NCBI GenBank assembly: GCA_028284265.1
Contig: JANQRZ010000024.1
Location: 128,132-192,131 of the forward strand
Direction: 5' to 3'
DNA from: Rhodothermales bacterium
GTDB taxonomy: Bacteria; Bacteroidota; Rhodothermia; Rhodothermales; JANQRZ01
DNA length: 64,000 bases
Shown here: piece after piece, positions 32,928 through 43,093 of the stretch
Layout of the letters: each line of letters opens with the position of its first letter
Numbering within the stretch: position 1 is the stretch's first letter
Translations under genes and position numbers: made by a program
The notes under the pieces: model-generated
The model's database searches: none
Seen by the model: only the letters and a program-made list of their open reading frames with translations
What the model was told of the DNA's origin: nothing

Positions 32928-35900
32928 TTGTGGCTTGGCACTGTGCACCTTTCTTATTCGTTCGATAGGCTCTCGCTGGCATTCCGTTGCTGGATCGCTG
33001 CCCTCTGTGGTGCGATATGCTGGGGAACGCCTGCCGTACAGGCGCAGAACGTAGCCTTCACGCCGCAGCTTGGCGTTGAGCGGCCGAGCGATACCGAGCG
33101 ACCGCCTGTCCTCCGCGTGGTGGAGCAGACCGATCAGGGCATCGTGTTCGAGGTGCGCGTCGACTGGCCGGAGCCACTGGCTGATGCCGTGCGTGCGTCG
33201 GACGATCTGGCGCGTGTGGCGCTCCGTGCGGTCCGGGGCGATGGGCGCGTGTCGGAGTTCCTCAACCTGCCAACCCTCGCCCAGCCTATAGTCGAGATTC
33301 TCGCGGCAGATTTTGATGAGGTGGCCTATGTCGCACGGCGCGATGATCCCGAACTCGACGCGCTCGTCGGACCGGCGGTCGATGTGGTGTCGGTGGGTAT
33401 GGAGCGGCGGCGACCGGCAGGGACGTTTGTGGCCCGACTGCTCCGCTACGACCCCGAGCGCGGCACGCTGCGGCGCTATCGGCGGATCGTGGCAGCAGTT
33501 CGCTTCGCCGAGGCACGCTCGTCTGGTTCGCTCACAGCCATCAGCCGGTTCGACCCTGTTGACAACCCGCACCTTGAGGTCGGGCAGAGTGTGCTGGCGT
33601 CGGGGACGTGGCTGAAGGTGCCAGTGACGAAGGAAGGCATCTACCGAGTCGACCGCGCCCTACTTAGTGATGCTGGGCTTTCGCCCGACAACATCGACCC
33701 GAACGATGTCGCCGTGTTTGGCAACGGCGGAGCGCCGGTGCCCGCGCTCAACAGCGACGAGCGCATCGCGGACCTCGCTGAGAACGCCTCGTTCGTTGTG
33801 GGTGGCGGCGATGGGGCCTTCAATAGTGGCGACGGGGTGTATTTCTACGGAGCCGCGCCGAACGGCTGGCGCTGGGACGCGGACGCCGCGGAGGAGGGCG
33901 ACCCCGGCTGGCGGCACTGGATCAACGTCTTCTCGAATGAGAACTACTACTTTATCCGCGTCGATGGCGGCGGACAGCGCGTCGGCAACCCCGGTTTCCT
34001 AGGACTGCCGGGCGCGACGGTCCTGAGTCAGATCACAGGACGCACCTTTGAGGAACGCGACCTGCCCGATGGAATGATCGACCGCGATGGTGGTGGGTCT
34101 GGGCTGGACTGGATGGGAGCCGAGGTGGCCTCGTCGCGCCCGTCCGCTGTCGTGCTCGACACGATCCCGGCGGGGATTCTCGCGGGCACGGTGCAGTACC
34201 GGGCACGGGTGGCTACGCGTAGTACGTCGTCGTCCCTCGTCTTCCAGAGCGGGGGACAGGAGCTTGCCACCCTCACGCCTCGCAGTGGGAGCCGACTTGC
34301 CGGAGACCGAATCGGGCTGTTCGAGCAAACGGTCGGCGAGGGCGTGCGGCTGCGGCTGGACCTGACGCTCGGCACCAACGGCACGCAGGGGTGGATTGAT
34401 TACGTCGAGGCATTCTACCCGAAAGCACTGCGGGCCGAGAACGATTACCTTCGCTTCAACACGCCCGGCGGACAGGCTGGAACTTTTGAGTTTGTCCTTT
34501 CCGGGTTCTCCGCCGAGCCGCAGGTGTGGGACATCACCGATCCCCAAGCCATCCGCCGCCTAGGTGTTCAGCCCAGCGGTGGGAGCTATCGCGTTCAGGT
34601 CGAGACAATGGACCCTGACAGCCCACGCGAGTTGGTGGCTTTCACGACCGGCAGTGCGGCAATCCGCACGCTCGCCTCTAGCACGTCGGTGCCGAACCAA
34701 AACCTGCATGCTGTGGGCGGCTTCCCAGACTACGTGATCGTTGTTCCCGCCGAGTTTCGGGCGGCGGCTGATGAACTGGCCGCGTACCGGGCGCAGGATG
34801 GACTGCGGCCCCTCGTCGTAGACGTGGAGCAGATCTTCAACGAGTTCTCTGGCGGCCTGCAGGATATGCGTGCCGTGCGGGATTACTTCCGCTTCCTCTA
34901 CGACCGTGCCGAGACCGACGACGAACTCCTGCGTTATGCGCTTCTCTTGGGCGATGGGCACTACGATTTCCGTGGCATCCGCCCCAACGGCGACCAGAAC
35001 AACTGGGTCCCGACCTACCAGACCGAAAACATGTTCGACCGCGTCCGGTCCTACACCAGCGACGACTACTTCGGTCTGCTCGATGCAGAGGAAGGAATTT
35101 GGGCAAACCTCAGCTTCGACCGGGTGGACCGGGTAGATATTGGCATCGGTCGGTTCCCGGTGCGAACGGCGGAGGAAGCCTCGGCGATGGTCGAGAAGAT
35201 CAAGCGCTACGAGAACCCCTCGACGCGCGGTGCGTGGCGCACCCGCGTCACGTTCGTCGCCGATGACCAAGAGCCAAACGATTGGGACGACGACCTCCAC
35301 GTTCAGAACGCGGAGTTGCTGGCTGACACAACAAACGTGGTCGCGCCGGACCTGAACATCCAGAAGGTGTATTCGATGACCTACCCGCGTGTGCAGACGG
35401 CGCTCGGCGCACGCTATCCCGAAGCGCAGGCCGACATCCGGCGCATCTTCGACGAGGGCACGCTCATCTGGAACTACAGTGGGCACGGTGGGGCCAGTGC
35501 CCTCGCCGATGAGAAACTCCTCACCAAAGAGGAAATCATCGAACTCGATAATGCCGACCGCCTCACCATTGCGATCACGGCGACCTGTTCCTTTGGGCGC
35601 TACGACGTGATCAACGACCAGAGTGGAGCCGAGATGTTCTTCCTGAACCCCAATGGTGGGGCCTCGGCGGTGTTCACGACGACGCGCCTCGTCTACACCG
35701 GGACCGACCCCAACTCGGTAAACCTCGGTTTGAACCGGGTGCTGGTCGAATTCTTATTCAGCCGGGAAGAGAGTGGACTACCCCGTCGCCTCGGTGATGT
35801 GTACCGCCTGACAAAGCGAACGGAACCCGGCTCTGAGGAGAACAACCGCAAGTTTGCCTTCCTCGGCGATCCGGCGATGCGGATTCAGTTGCCCGAGCGA

Positions 35901-37133
35901 CCCGTCGCCGTTACGACGGTCAACGGCCAAACCGTCGGCGCAGATGCTTCAGGCGGCGGCATCGCTCCGACGACGCTTCAGTCGAATCAGCCGACGCTCT
36001 CGGCAGGTGCGACCTCGGCGGGCGCTACGCTCGGGACAGCCAAGACGACACCCCTCCGCTCTGGCGCAATGCCCACGTTGCGTGCGCTCGAAGAAGCTGA
36101 GGTGTCCGGTGAGGTGCTCGGTTTCGACGGTGTCCGCGATGCCAGCTATAACGGGGAAGTCGAGGTCGCCATCTTTGACGCGGAGCGGACGGTGGCGTTG
36201 CCGGAGGATGCGGTCAACTATGTGCGCAGCGGAACGGTTCAGTTCCGCAGCGACCTGATCTATCGAGGTCGGGCGACGGTCCGCGATGGAGCATGGACGA
36301 TCCGCTTCGTCGTCCCTCGTGACATCTCCTACTCCGATGCACCCGGTCGCATTTCGGTTTATGCCACCGATGGCTCGGGCCGCGACGGCTTCGGTGCCAC
36401 CGAAGGCTTTATCGTCGGCGGCACGGCGGCCAACCCGATCCAAGACAACGAGCCGCCGCGCGTCGATCTGTTCATGAACGACACGACGTTCGTGCCCGGC
36501 GGTCTCGTCGGGAGCACGCCGGTGCTTATCGCCAAGCTGTTCGACCAGAACGGAATCAATACTGTAGGGGCAGGGGTCGGGCACGATTTGCTGCTGACGA
36601 TTGACGGGGCTGAGCAGGATGCTATCGACATCGGGCGCTTCTACCGGGGCGACCTCGACTCCTTCCGCAGCGGCACCGTCGAGTTCGAGTTACCCGAGCA
36701 GACGCCGGGTCCGCACACGCTCACGCTCCGCGCTTGGGACGTTGCCAACAACTCCTCGACTGTCATTCTCGACTACTTCGTTGAGCCAGATGGCGAGTTG
36801 GTGCTCCGCAACGTCTACAACTACCCGAACCCGACGAACGGGCCGACACGCTTCATCTTCGAGCACAACCAGCCGCCGGGTACGCTCGCTCGTGTTCAGC
36901 TTCGCATCTACACGCTCTCGGGTCGCCCCGTTCGCACGCTCGATGCTGAGGAGACCCTTGTGACAGGCGTGCTCAACGGGTCGGTCGTTCAGATTCCGTG
37001 GGATGGTCGGGACGAGGACTTCGACACGCTCGCCACGGGTATCTACCTGTACAAAGTCCGTGTTGAGGTAGAGCGCCCGGATGGCGAGACACAGGTCTCC
37101 GAGCGAATCGAGCGCCTCGCCGTGATACGATGA
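32928..37133 (+). CDS. porU: type IX secretion sortase PorU (gingipain-like C25 peptidase)
   Basis: 1401 residues if the TTG at 32928 is used; a GTG at 32943 gives 1396 and keeps the signal peptide (WIAALCGAICWGTPAVQAQ). PorU cleaves the C-terminal sorting domain of type IX cargo and attaches cargo to lipopolysaccharide on the cell surface. The peptidase C25 domain spans about residues 600-1010: LLGDGHYDFRG, catalytic His853 in WNYSGHGGASAL and Cys887 in ITATCSFGRYD. The N-terminal third is the PorU beta region; the C-terminus (YNYPNPTNGPTRF ... GIYLYKVRV) resembles a type IX sorting domain. porV follows 158 bp later. Confidence 0.93.
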   Translation: MWLGTVHLSYSFDRLSLAFRCWIAALCGAICWGTPAVQAQNVAFTPQLGVERPSDTERPPVLRVVEQTDQGIVFEVRVDWPEPLADAVRASDDLARVALRAVRGDGRVSEFLNLPTLAQPIVEILAADFDEVAYVARRDDPELDALVGPAVDVVSVGMERRRPAGTFVARLLRYDPERGTLRRYRRIVAAVRFAEARSSGSLTAISRFDPVDNPHLEVGQSVLASGTWLKVPVTKEGIYRVDRALLSDAGLSPDNIDPNDVAVFGNGGAPVPALNSDERIADLAENASFVVGGGDGAFNSGDGVYFYGAAPNGWRWDADAAEEGDPGWRHWINVFSNENYYFIRVDGGGQRVGNPGFLGLPGATVLSQITGRTFEERDLPDGMIDRDGGGSGLDWMGAEVASSRPSAVVLDTIPAGILAGTVQYRARVATRSTSSSLVFQSGGQELATLTPRSGSRLAGDRIGLFEQTVGEGVRLRLDLTLGTNGTQGWIDYVEAFYPKALRAENDYLRFNTPGGQAGTFEFVLSGFSAEPQVWDITDPQAIRRLGVQPSGGSYRVQVETMDPDSPRELVAFTTGSAAIRTLASSTSVPNQNLHAVGGFPDYVIVVPAEFRAAADELAAYRAQDGLRPLVVDVEQIFNEFSGGLQDMRAVRDYFRFLYDRAETDDELLRYALLLGDGHYDFRGIRPNGDQNNWVPTYQTENMFDRVRSYTSDDYFGLLDAEEGIWANLSFDRVDRVDIGIGRFPVRTAEEASAMVEKIKRYENPSTRGAWRTRVTFVADDQEPNDWDDDLHVQNAELLADTTNVVAPDLNIQKVYSMTYPRVQTALGARYPEAQADIRRIFDEGTLIWNYSGHGGASALADEKLLTKEEIIELDNADRLTIAITATCSFGRYDVINDQSGAEMFFLNPNGGASAVFTTTRLVYTGTDPNSVNLGLNRVLVEFLFSREESGLPRRLGDVYRLTKRTEPGSEENNRKFAFLGDPAMRIQLPERPVAVTTVNGQTVGADASGGGIAPTTLQSNQPTLSAGATSAGATLGTAKTTPLRSGAMPTLRALEEAEVSGEVLGFDGVRDASYNGEVEVAIFDAERTVALPEDAVNYVRSGTVQFRSDLIYRGRATVRDGAWTIRFVVPRDISYSDAPGRISVYATDGSGRDGFGATEGFIVGGTAANPIQDNEPPRVDLFMNDTTFVPGGLVGSTPVLIAKLFDQNGINTVGAGVGHDLLLTIDGAEQDAIDIGRFYRGDLDSFRSGTVEFELPEQTPGPHTLTLRAWDVANNSSTVILDYFVEPDGELVLRNVYNYPNPTNGPTRFIFEHNQPPGTLARVQLRIYTLSGRPVRTLDAEETLVTGVLNGSVVQIPWDGRDEDFDTLATGIYLYKVRVEVERPDGETQVSERIERLAVIR

Positions 37134-37291
37134 GCCTCGTCTCAAACGTATAAACCATCTCTCGTCCCAGAGTATGCAGAAACGTAGAACACATTGCCTT
37201 CCCGTCTTTCCATTGGTACCCTAAGGAACGTCGATTGCGTTTCTAGGAGTACCGGCACGCCGTTTACTTCTTTCGTCCGAAACCAGAACCT

Positions 37292-38455
37292 ATGACTACC
37301 CTATCCCTCCGCACGGCGCGCCGCGTCCTGCTCACGTTCCTGCTCGTCTCCGGCCTCGGGGCGGGGAGCGTTCTCGCTCAGAACATCGTATACACAACGG
37401 CGGTGCCGTTCCTCCAGATCGAGCCTGACAGCCGGGCTGCGGGTATGGGGAATGCAGGCGTCGGCCTCGCCGACAACGCGAGTGCCGTCTTCTGGAACCC
37501 CGCCGGTCTCGCCTCACAGCGTGGAGCCGAAGTTTCGCTCACGCACTCGAACTGGCTCCCGGCCATCACATCGGACCTCTTCTACGAGTACCTCGTCGGG
37601 AAGTATCACTTCGAAGGCATCGGGACGTTCGGTGGGCACATCACATTCTTCAACCTCGGTGAGCAGGAGTATCGGGATGAGAACAACGTAGACCTCGGCA
37701 CCTTCCGTTCCTACGAGTTGGCAACGGGCATCTCCTACGCCCGGCAAGTGACGCGGGGCCTCGCGCTCGGCACCGGCTTCCGCTTCATCTACTCCAACCT
37801 TTCCGGTGGGCGGGATGTGGGGAGCACGCAGACCAAGGCAGGCGTCTCGGTCGGCGTCGACCTCGCGGCGCTCTACAAGTTCAAGCCGTTCGAACTCGGC
37901 AGCGTTCCGGTGACGACGAGCCTCGGCTTCAACCTCGCCAACATGGGGCCGGCCATCGGCTACACCGTCGGCAGCGACGGGCGCAACGACCCGATCCCGA
38001 CGAACCTCCGTTTCGGTGGAGCCTTCAGCGCCCAACTCGACGAGTTCAACAAGGTGAACCTCGCGGTGGACTTTAACAAGACGCTGGTTGATTTCGACAG
38101 CACCGGCTCGAAGTCCTTCGCCGAGGCCATCTTCTCATCTTGGAAGTCCATCCGCGTGGCAACGAGCAACGCGCCCATCGACAAAGACGACCCGACGACA
38201 TTCGAGGATGTCAGCGTCCTACGTCAGATCACCGTCGGCTCGGGCATCGAGTACTGGTACAACGACCTGTTCGCGTTCCGGTCGGGCTTCTTCTACGAGG
38301 ACCCCTTCAACGGCAACCGGAAGTTCCTCACCTTCGGTGCGGGCATCCGCTACAACCTGATCGGGGTGGATTTCTCGTACATCTATCCGCTCGAAGAGGA
38401 GTCGCCGCTGGCGAACACGCTACGGTTCTCGCTCCTGCTCAACGTGCTGCGGTAG
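37292..38455 (+). CDS. porV: type IX secretion outer-membrane protein PorV
   Basis: 387 residues, signal peptide (LLTFLLVSGLGAGSVLAQ) then a FadL-like outer-membrane barrel. PorV family motifs: TAVPFLQIEPDSRAAGMGNAG, NASAVFWNPAGLASQ and VSLTHSNWLPAITSDLFYEYL. PorV carries cargo from the translocon to PorU; the two genes are adjacent, as in many type IX genomes. The C-terminal strands end in SLLLNVLR. A strong terminator follows at 38481, so porV ends this unit. Confidence 0.93.
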   Translation: MTTLSLRTARRVLLTFLLVSGLGAGSVLAQNIVYTTAVPFLQIEPDSRAAGMGNAGVGLADNASAVFWNPAGLASQRGAEVSLTHSNWLPAITSDLFYEYLVGKYHFEGIGTFGGHITFFNLGEQEYRDENNVDLGTFRSYELATGISYARQVTRGLALGTGFRFIYSNLSGGRDVGSTQTKAGVSVGVDLAALYKFKPFELGSVPVTTSLGFNLANMGPAIGYTVGSDGRNDPIPTNLRFGGAFSAQLDEFNKVNLAVDFNKTLVDFDSTGSKSFAEAIFSSWKSIRVATSNAPIDKDDPTTFEDVSVLRQITVGSGIEYWYNDLFAFRSGFFYEDPFNGNRKFLTFGAGIRYNLIGVDFSYIYPLEEESPLANTLRFSLLLNVLR

Positions 38456-38480
38456 GGCACCGGACGAGCGCGTACCTTTC

Positions 38481-38520
38481 AGGGTGCCGGTAGCAAGCTG
38501 CTGCTACCGGCACCCTTACG
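38481..38520 (+). terminator. strong terminator after porV
   Basis: Perfect 15-bp inverted repeat AGGGTGCCGGTAGCA (38481-38495) and TGCTACCGGCACCCT (38502-38516) with the 6-base loop AGCTGC, followed by TACGTTTT. Textbook intrinsic terminator for the porU-porV unit. Confidence 0.9.
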
Positions 38521-38567
38521 TTTTATGCAATCTCTGACCGACTCACGCTGCGGTCCACGAATACCGT

Positions 38568-40052
38568 ATGACCGACCTGACCGTGTTTGTGCTCTTCGGG
38601 CTGGGGTTGCTGGCGACGGTTGGGGTGGGGGAGGTGCTCCGGGCGAAGGTCGGGTGGGAGCCGGAGGCCTCGCGGCGTTTGGTCCACATGGTGACGGGTC
38701 TGCTGGTGGCCCTGTGCCCGCTGTGGTTCGAGTCCCCGACGTGGATCTACGTGCTCGCCGGAGCCTTCGTGCTGGTGAACCTGTGGGCGGTGCCGCGTCG
38801 AGTGTTTCCGGGGATGCACGCCATAAAGCGGCGAAGCTGGGGGACGGTCACGTTTCCGCTTGCGCTCCTCTTAGCCCTCTGGACTTGCTGGACCCTCGAT
38901 CCGGCGCGTGTCTATATCCTCCAGACTGCGTTTCTCGTCCTCGCCGTGGCTGACCCGCTTGCGTCGCTCGTTGGAACGCGGCTGGCGAAGCCGGGCCGGT
39001 TCATGATTGGGAAGAATGAGAAGTCGGTGGCAGGCTCATTGGTGTTCTTCATCGCAGCGTTTGCGGCGACAGCAGGTATGCTCGCAGTCGTTGGGTCGCA
39101 CACGGCTTCCGTAGTTATTCTGCCCTGTGCGTTCGTTGTGGCAATGCTTGCGACGGGAGCCGAACTACTGGCGACGCGAGGGTGGGACAACTTCTTCATC
39201 GTTGTCGCAGTCATCGTTCCGCTCACACTGCTGCACGGCGATCCGGGAATAGTCGACTCGTTGGTGGTGGCCCTGTGTATCGCCGCTGCATTCGGTTGGG
39301 CAGCGTATGCCGTGCGATTCCTCGATGGGTCGGGTGCGCTAGCGGCGACGGGGCTTGCCGTCTCTGTTCTCGTGCTTGGCCCGGCGTGGGTACTGCCGGG
39401 GGCGACGTTCTTCGTGCTGTCGAGTCTGCTCTCCAAGATCGGGCAGTATCGCAAGGCGGAGGCTTCGGCAGGCAACGATAAGGGGAGCCGACGCGATGCA
39501 GGGCAGGTCTATGCCAATGGTGGCGTCGCGTGGGCATTGCTCATCGCCTACATATTTGTACCTGCTGAGGCGCTGTACTGGGGCTTCGTCGGAGCCTTCG
39601 CGGCTGCTGCTGCCGATACGTGGGGCACCGAGATCGGCACGCTCGTCGGTGGGCCGACGAGGCTCATCTGGAGCGGTCAGCAGGTCGCCTCGGGCACATC
39701 GGGAGGCGTCTCGGTCGCCGGAACGCTCGGCGCGCTGGCCGGGGCGGGCGTCGTCTTTCTCAGTGCCGTGCTCGTAGCCGATGGGTACCTCGTCACGATC
39801 AGCATTGGGATGGCGGCTTTACTCGTCGTGGGCGGTGGTTTTCTGGCTTCGCTGGTGGACAGTCTGATTGGTGCCACGGTGCAGGCGCTCTACTGCGCCC
39901 CGGACGGCCGACTCACCGAGCGGGCGCAGGGCGAGGGTCGGTCTCACGCGCTTGTGCGCGGTCAGCGCTGGATCACGAACGACCGGGTCAATCTCGCTTG
40001 CACCCTTACCGGAGGAATACTGGCAGTGATCGGGGCCTCGTTGTTCGGATAG
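38568..40052 (+). CDS. polyprenol kinase-like / DUF92 fusion (VTE5-VTE6-like)
   Basis: 494 residues, about 12 membrane helices. The N-terminal half (about 1-235) is a dolichol/phytol-kinase-like domain: EASRRLVHMVTGLL, KRRSWGTVTFPLALL, ADPLASLVGTRLAK, KSVAGSLVFF. The C-terminal half (about 245-494) is DUF92: RDAGQVYANGGVAWALL, FAAAAADTWGTEIG and TSGGVSVAGTLGALAGAG, GFLASLVDSLIGATVQ. In plants and cyanobacteria VTE5 phosphorylates phytol and the DUF92 protein VTE6 phosphorylates phytyl phosphate. A fusion would make one protein turning a prenol into its diphosphate. The prenol used is unknown. Confidence 0.85.
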   Translation: MTDLTVFVLFGLGLLATVGVGEVLRAKVGWEPEASRRLVHMVTGLLVALCPLWFESPTWIYVLAGAFVLVNLWAVPRRVFPGMHAIKRRSWGTVTFPLALLLALWTCWTLDPARVYILQTAFLVLAVADPLASLVGTRLAKPGRFMIGKNEKSVAGSLVFFIAAFAATAGMLAVVGSHTASVVILPCAFVVAMLATGAELLATRGWDNFFIVVAVIVPLTLLHGDPGIVDSLVVALCIAAAFGWAAYAVRFLDGSGALAATGLAVSVLVLGPAWVLPGATFFVLSSLLSKIGQYRKAEASAGNDKGSRRDAGQVYANGGVAWALLIAYIFVPAEALYWGFVGAFAAAAADTWGTEIGTLVGGPTRLIWSGQQVASGTSGGVSVAGTLGALAGAGVVFLSAVLVADGYLVTISIGMAALLVVGGGFLASLVDSLIGATVQALYCAPDGRLTERAQGEGRSHALVRGQRWITNDRVNLACTLTGGILAVIGASLFG

Positions 40053-40158
40053 CTGGCCTCGAACCGGGCGAAGCACGTCTCGCCCTTGTCGACCGCCGTT
40101 TCACCGTCCTCTGTATACCGTCCGTACTTTCTGCTTCCTGACTCTCCGACACCTGCTT

Positions 40159-41493
40159 ATGCCCTGGTACAAGAAGCTGCACTGGCAAATCATCATTGGT
40201 CTCATCCTTGGCCTGATTTACGGCGTTATCGCGGCGGCGCAAGGGTGGGGGCAGTTCACCGCCGACTGGATCGCGCCGTTTGGGACGATCTTTCTGAACG
40301 CGCTCAAGCTGATCGCCGTGCCGCTCGTGCTGGCGTCGCTGATCCTCGGGGTGGCCTCGCTGAGTGACTTGCGGAAGCTCTCGCGGATCGGCGGCAAGAC
40401 AATTGGTATCTACCTCGGCACGACCGCCGTGGCTGTTACGCTCGGTCTCGTGATCGTGAATCTGTTGCAGCCGGGGAGTGCAATTCCCGACACGCTCCAG
40501 GCCGAACTCGGCGCAGCCTACGCAGGCGATGCAGCGATGCGCTCCGAGGCGGCAGCAGCAGCGGCCCAGCGTGGCCCGCTCCAGTTCCTCGTAGACATTG
40601 TGCCGGGCAACCTGTTCTCGGCGATCTCGAACAATAGCAATATGCTTCAGGTCGTCTTTGTTGCGCTGTTCATCGGAATTGGGCTGATCCAGATCCCGCG
40701 TGAGAAGGCCGAGCCGGTCCTCGCGGTCGTCGAGGGGCTGAACGACCTCATCATCCGGCTCGTCGATGTCATCATGCTGATGGCTCCGGTCGGTGTCTTC
40801 GCGCTCCTCGCCGGGACGATCACGCAGGTCGCGGGCGATGACGTGAACCGAATCATCGAGTTGCTCGGTGCACTCGGATACTACTGCATCGCGGTAGTCG
40901 CTGGCCTCGTGCTCCATATGCTCGTGACCTACGCGATCCTGCTCAAGAGCTTCACGCCGATGTCGCTCAAGACCTTCTACAGCGGCATCGGTCCGGCACA
41001 ACTCGTCGCGTTCTCAACCTCGTCGAGCGGGGCTACGCTGCCGGTGACGATGGAGCGATGCGAGGAGAAGCTCGGCGTCAGCGAGGAGGTGTCGTCGTTC
41101 GTGCTTCCGCTCGGGGCGACCATCAATATGGACGGGACGGCGCTCTATCAGGCGGTCGCAGCCGTCTTCATCGCGCAGGCTCTTGGGATGGATCTCAACC
41201 TTGCAGCGCAGCTCACCATTGTGCTGACCGCTGTGCTTGCCTCGATCGGGACGGCGGCGGTGCCGGGGGCGGGGATCATCATGCTCGTCATCATCCTCGA
41301 AGCCGTCGGCGTGCCGTCGGCGGGTATTGCACTGATTCTCGGCGTGGATCGGATTCTCGATATGCTCCGCACCGTCACCAACGTCACCGGCGATGCGACC
41401 GTGGCGACTGTCATTGCCGCCAGCGAGAATCAACTCGGAGCACCCAATCTGAGCGAGAGCGCCGACCGCGTGCGCGTGGTCGCCGAAGGGTAA
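40159..41493 (+). CDS. dicarboxylate/amino-acid:cation symporter (DAACS, GltP/DctA family)
   Basis: 444 residues, eight membrane helices and two re-entrant hairpins. The substrate-binding signatures of the GltPh fold are present: STSSSGATLPVTMERCEE (hairpin 1), INMDGTALYQAVAAVF (helix 7) and PGAGIIMLVIILEAVGVP (hairpin 2), with DRILDMLRTVTNVTGDATVAT (helix 8; the Asp and Asn usually contact substrate and Na+). Transports C4-dicarboxylates or acidic amino acids with H+ or Na+. A hydrophilic insert between helices 3 and 4 (AEAAAAAAQRGP region) is longer than usual. Start ATG 40159. Confidence 0.93.
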   Translation: MPWYKKLHWQIIIGLILGLIYGVIAAAQGWGQFTADWIAPFGTIFLNALKLIAVPLVLASLILGVASLSDLRKLSRIGGKTIGIYLGTTAVAVTLGLVIVNLLQPGSAIPDTLQAELGAAYAGDAAMRSEAAAAAAQRGPLQFLVDIVPGNLFSAISNNSNMLQVVFVALFIGIGLIQIPREKAEPVLAVVEGLNDLIIRLVDVIMLMAPVGVFALLAGTITQVAGDDVNRIIELLGALGYYCIAVVAGLVLHMLVTYAILLKSFTPMSLKTFYSGIGPAQLVAFSTSSSGATLPVTMERCEEKLGVSEEVSSFVLPLGATINMDGTALYQAVAAVFIAQALGMDLNLAAQLTIVLTAVLASIGTAAVPGAGIIMLVIILEAVGVPSAGIALILGVDRILDMLRTVTNVTGDATVATVIAASENQLGAPNLSESADRVRVVAEG

Positions 41494-41560
41494 TGGGCAG
41501 ACCCTACGAGCGGACCGATAATTGCAGACCGTGACCCGCATACTCAGCCACGGTTTCCCT

Positions 41561-43090
41561 ATGTGTCGCATGATATTCCTGCTCGCTCTCGTTCTGGCTG
41601 CGCCCTTTGCGGACGCTCGGACTGTGCCCGGTTCGTCAGTCCACGATCCGGGGCCGATGCTCGTGCGAAGCCCTGCGAGTGTCGCCCTGCTCGAAGAGGG
41701 ACGGGGCCAGATGGTGGCCTTCCGGCTCGATGCGGCCGAGGCGACGTTCGAGCGGCTCGAAGCGGTGGAGGCAGCCCGCCCGGCAGCGCGGCTGCACCTC
41801 GCCAAGATCGCTCTCTGGCGAGCGATGATTCTGGAGCAGGGCGACCTCTACGACCGGTTCTTCGAGCGGAGCGACGCGCTGCTTGACGTGCTCAAAGAGA
41901 CGCCGGACTCGCCGTGGCGCACGCACTTTCGTGCCGAGACCGAACTGCACCGGGCGATCATTCATGCTAAGAAAACACAGTACACGCGGGCCGCGCTTGC
42001 ACTCCGGCAGGCGTACAACCACTTCGAGAAAAACACCGAGGAGCATCCGACCTTCTACGAATCGACGTGGGGCATGGGGCTGTGTCACGCGACAATCGGC
42101 CTCGTGCCGAAGTCGTTTCGATGGGTGGTCAAGCTGATGGGCTTTCGCGGGACCGTGCAGCAGGGGCTGGATGAGATGGAAATTTCTGCCGAGCGTAGCC
42201 TCTACTACCGCGACGAAGCTGCCGCCTTCTTCGCTCTCACCGACCAGATCGTGAATGAGTCGAAGCGGGGCGGCATGGCCGCACTTGAAGCAGTGGAAGC
42301 GCGTTATCCAGACAGCCCCGTCGTGAACTACATCCTCGGCTTCTCGCTCATCAGCCAGCGCCGCGCCGCCGAAGCCGAGCAGCGACTCCGCCGCGCGGAT
42401 CGCCTGCTCCAGCAGCCCGGTGTTTTCCCGATGCCCTACGTCGATTATGCGCTCGGACAGGCGCTCTTCCGGCAGGACAAGTTCGAGTCGGCGGCGCGCT
42501 ACTTCCAGCGCTACGTGCGGACGTTCCCCGGCGAGGCGCTGATGGCGCAGGCCAACCTGCAAGCCGGACTTGCGCTCGAACTCTCCGGTCGCCGTTCGGA
42601 GGCACTTCCGTACTACGAGCGCGTCCGGGTCCGCGAGGATTTTGATAGCGACGCCGCTGCCCGCCGCGAGGCGGATGCCCGACTCGAAGCCCCGCTATCG
42701 GACCGCGAGCGGACGCTGCTGCTCGGGAGCAATGCGTTCGACAGTGGGCGCTATGAGGAGGCGGTTCGGACACTCCAGCCTGTCTTCGGCGATGCCGGGG
42801 CTTCTGAGGTCGAGCGCGCCGAAGCGGCGTACCGCAGCGGGCGTGCCTACCAACTGCTTGGTGCATGGCATGAGGCGCTCCGGCACTACGGTTTCGCCGT
42901 CACCAACCCCGGCGATCCGCTGGCGAAGTGGGGACCGTGGGCGCAGTATTACATTGGCGAAGTTCACGAGGCGCAGGGCGACCGTGTCGCTGCCCGCGCT
43001 GCCTACGAACAAGCTCTCGCCAACGACGAACCCTTCGCGTATAACAAGGCGCTCGAACAGCGCGCCAAAGCCGCCCTCGACCGTCTCTGA
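41561..43090 (+). CDS. secreted TPR-repeat protein, function unknown
   Basis: 509 residues. Signal peptide MIFLLALVLAAPFADA after a short start; then tetratricopeptide repeats across the whole length (EAEQRLRRADRLLQQPG, FESAARYFQRYVRTFPGEAL, QLLGAWHEALRHYGFA, GDRVAARAAYEQALAND). A non-repeat section (GLCHATIGLVPKSFRWVVKLMGF) near residue 200 may touch the membrane. ATG 41561 or 41570 fits the signal. The next gene starts 3 bp after its stop, so it is co-transcribed with the metalloprotease. Confidence 0.8.
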   Translation: MCRMIFLLALVLAAPFADARTVPGSSVHDPGPMLVRSPASVALLEEGRGQMVAFRLDAAEATFERLEAVEAARPAARLHLAKIALWRAMILEQGDLYDRFFERSDALLDVLKETPDSPWRTHFRAETELHRAIIHAKKTQYTRAALALRQAYNHFEKNTEEHPTFYESTWGMGLCHATIGLVPKSFRWVVKLMGFRGTVQQGLDEMEISAERSLYYRDEAAAFFALTDQIVNESKRGGMAALEAVEARYPDSPVVNYILGFSLISQRRAAEAEQRLRRADRLLQQPGVFPMPYVDYALGQALFRQDKFESAARYFQRYVRTFPGEALMAQANLQAGLALELSGRRSEALPYYERVRVREDFDSDAAARREADARLEAPLSDRERTLLLGSNAFDSGRYEEAVRTLQPVFGDAGASEVERAEAAYRSGRAYQLLGAWHEALRHYGFAVTNPGDPLAKWGPWAQYYIGEVHEAQGDRVAARAAYEQALANDEPFAYNKALEQRAKAALDRL

Positions 43091-43093
43091 TTT

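Noticed and set aside
34560-35486. A 308-residue minus-strand frame inside porU
   Set aside because: Overlaps the catalytic region of porU, where His853 and Cys887 lie in the forward frame; pattern fits antisense shadow.
41636-42562. A 308-residue minus-strand frame opposite the TPR protein
   Set aside because: The forward TPR frame has regular repeats and a signal peptide; the reverse frame has no start context or domain.
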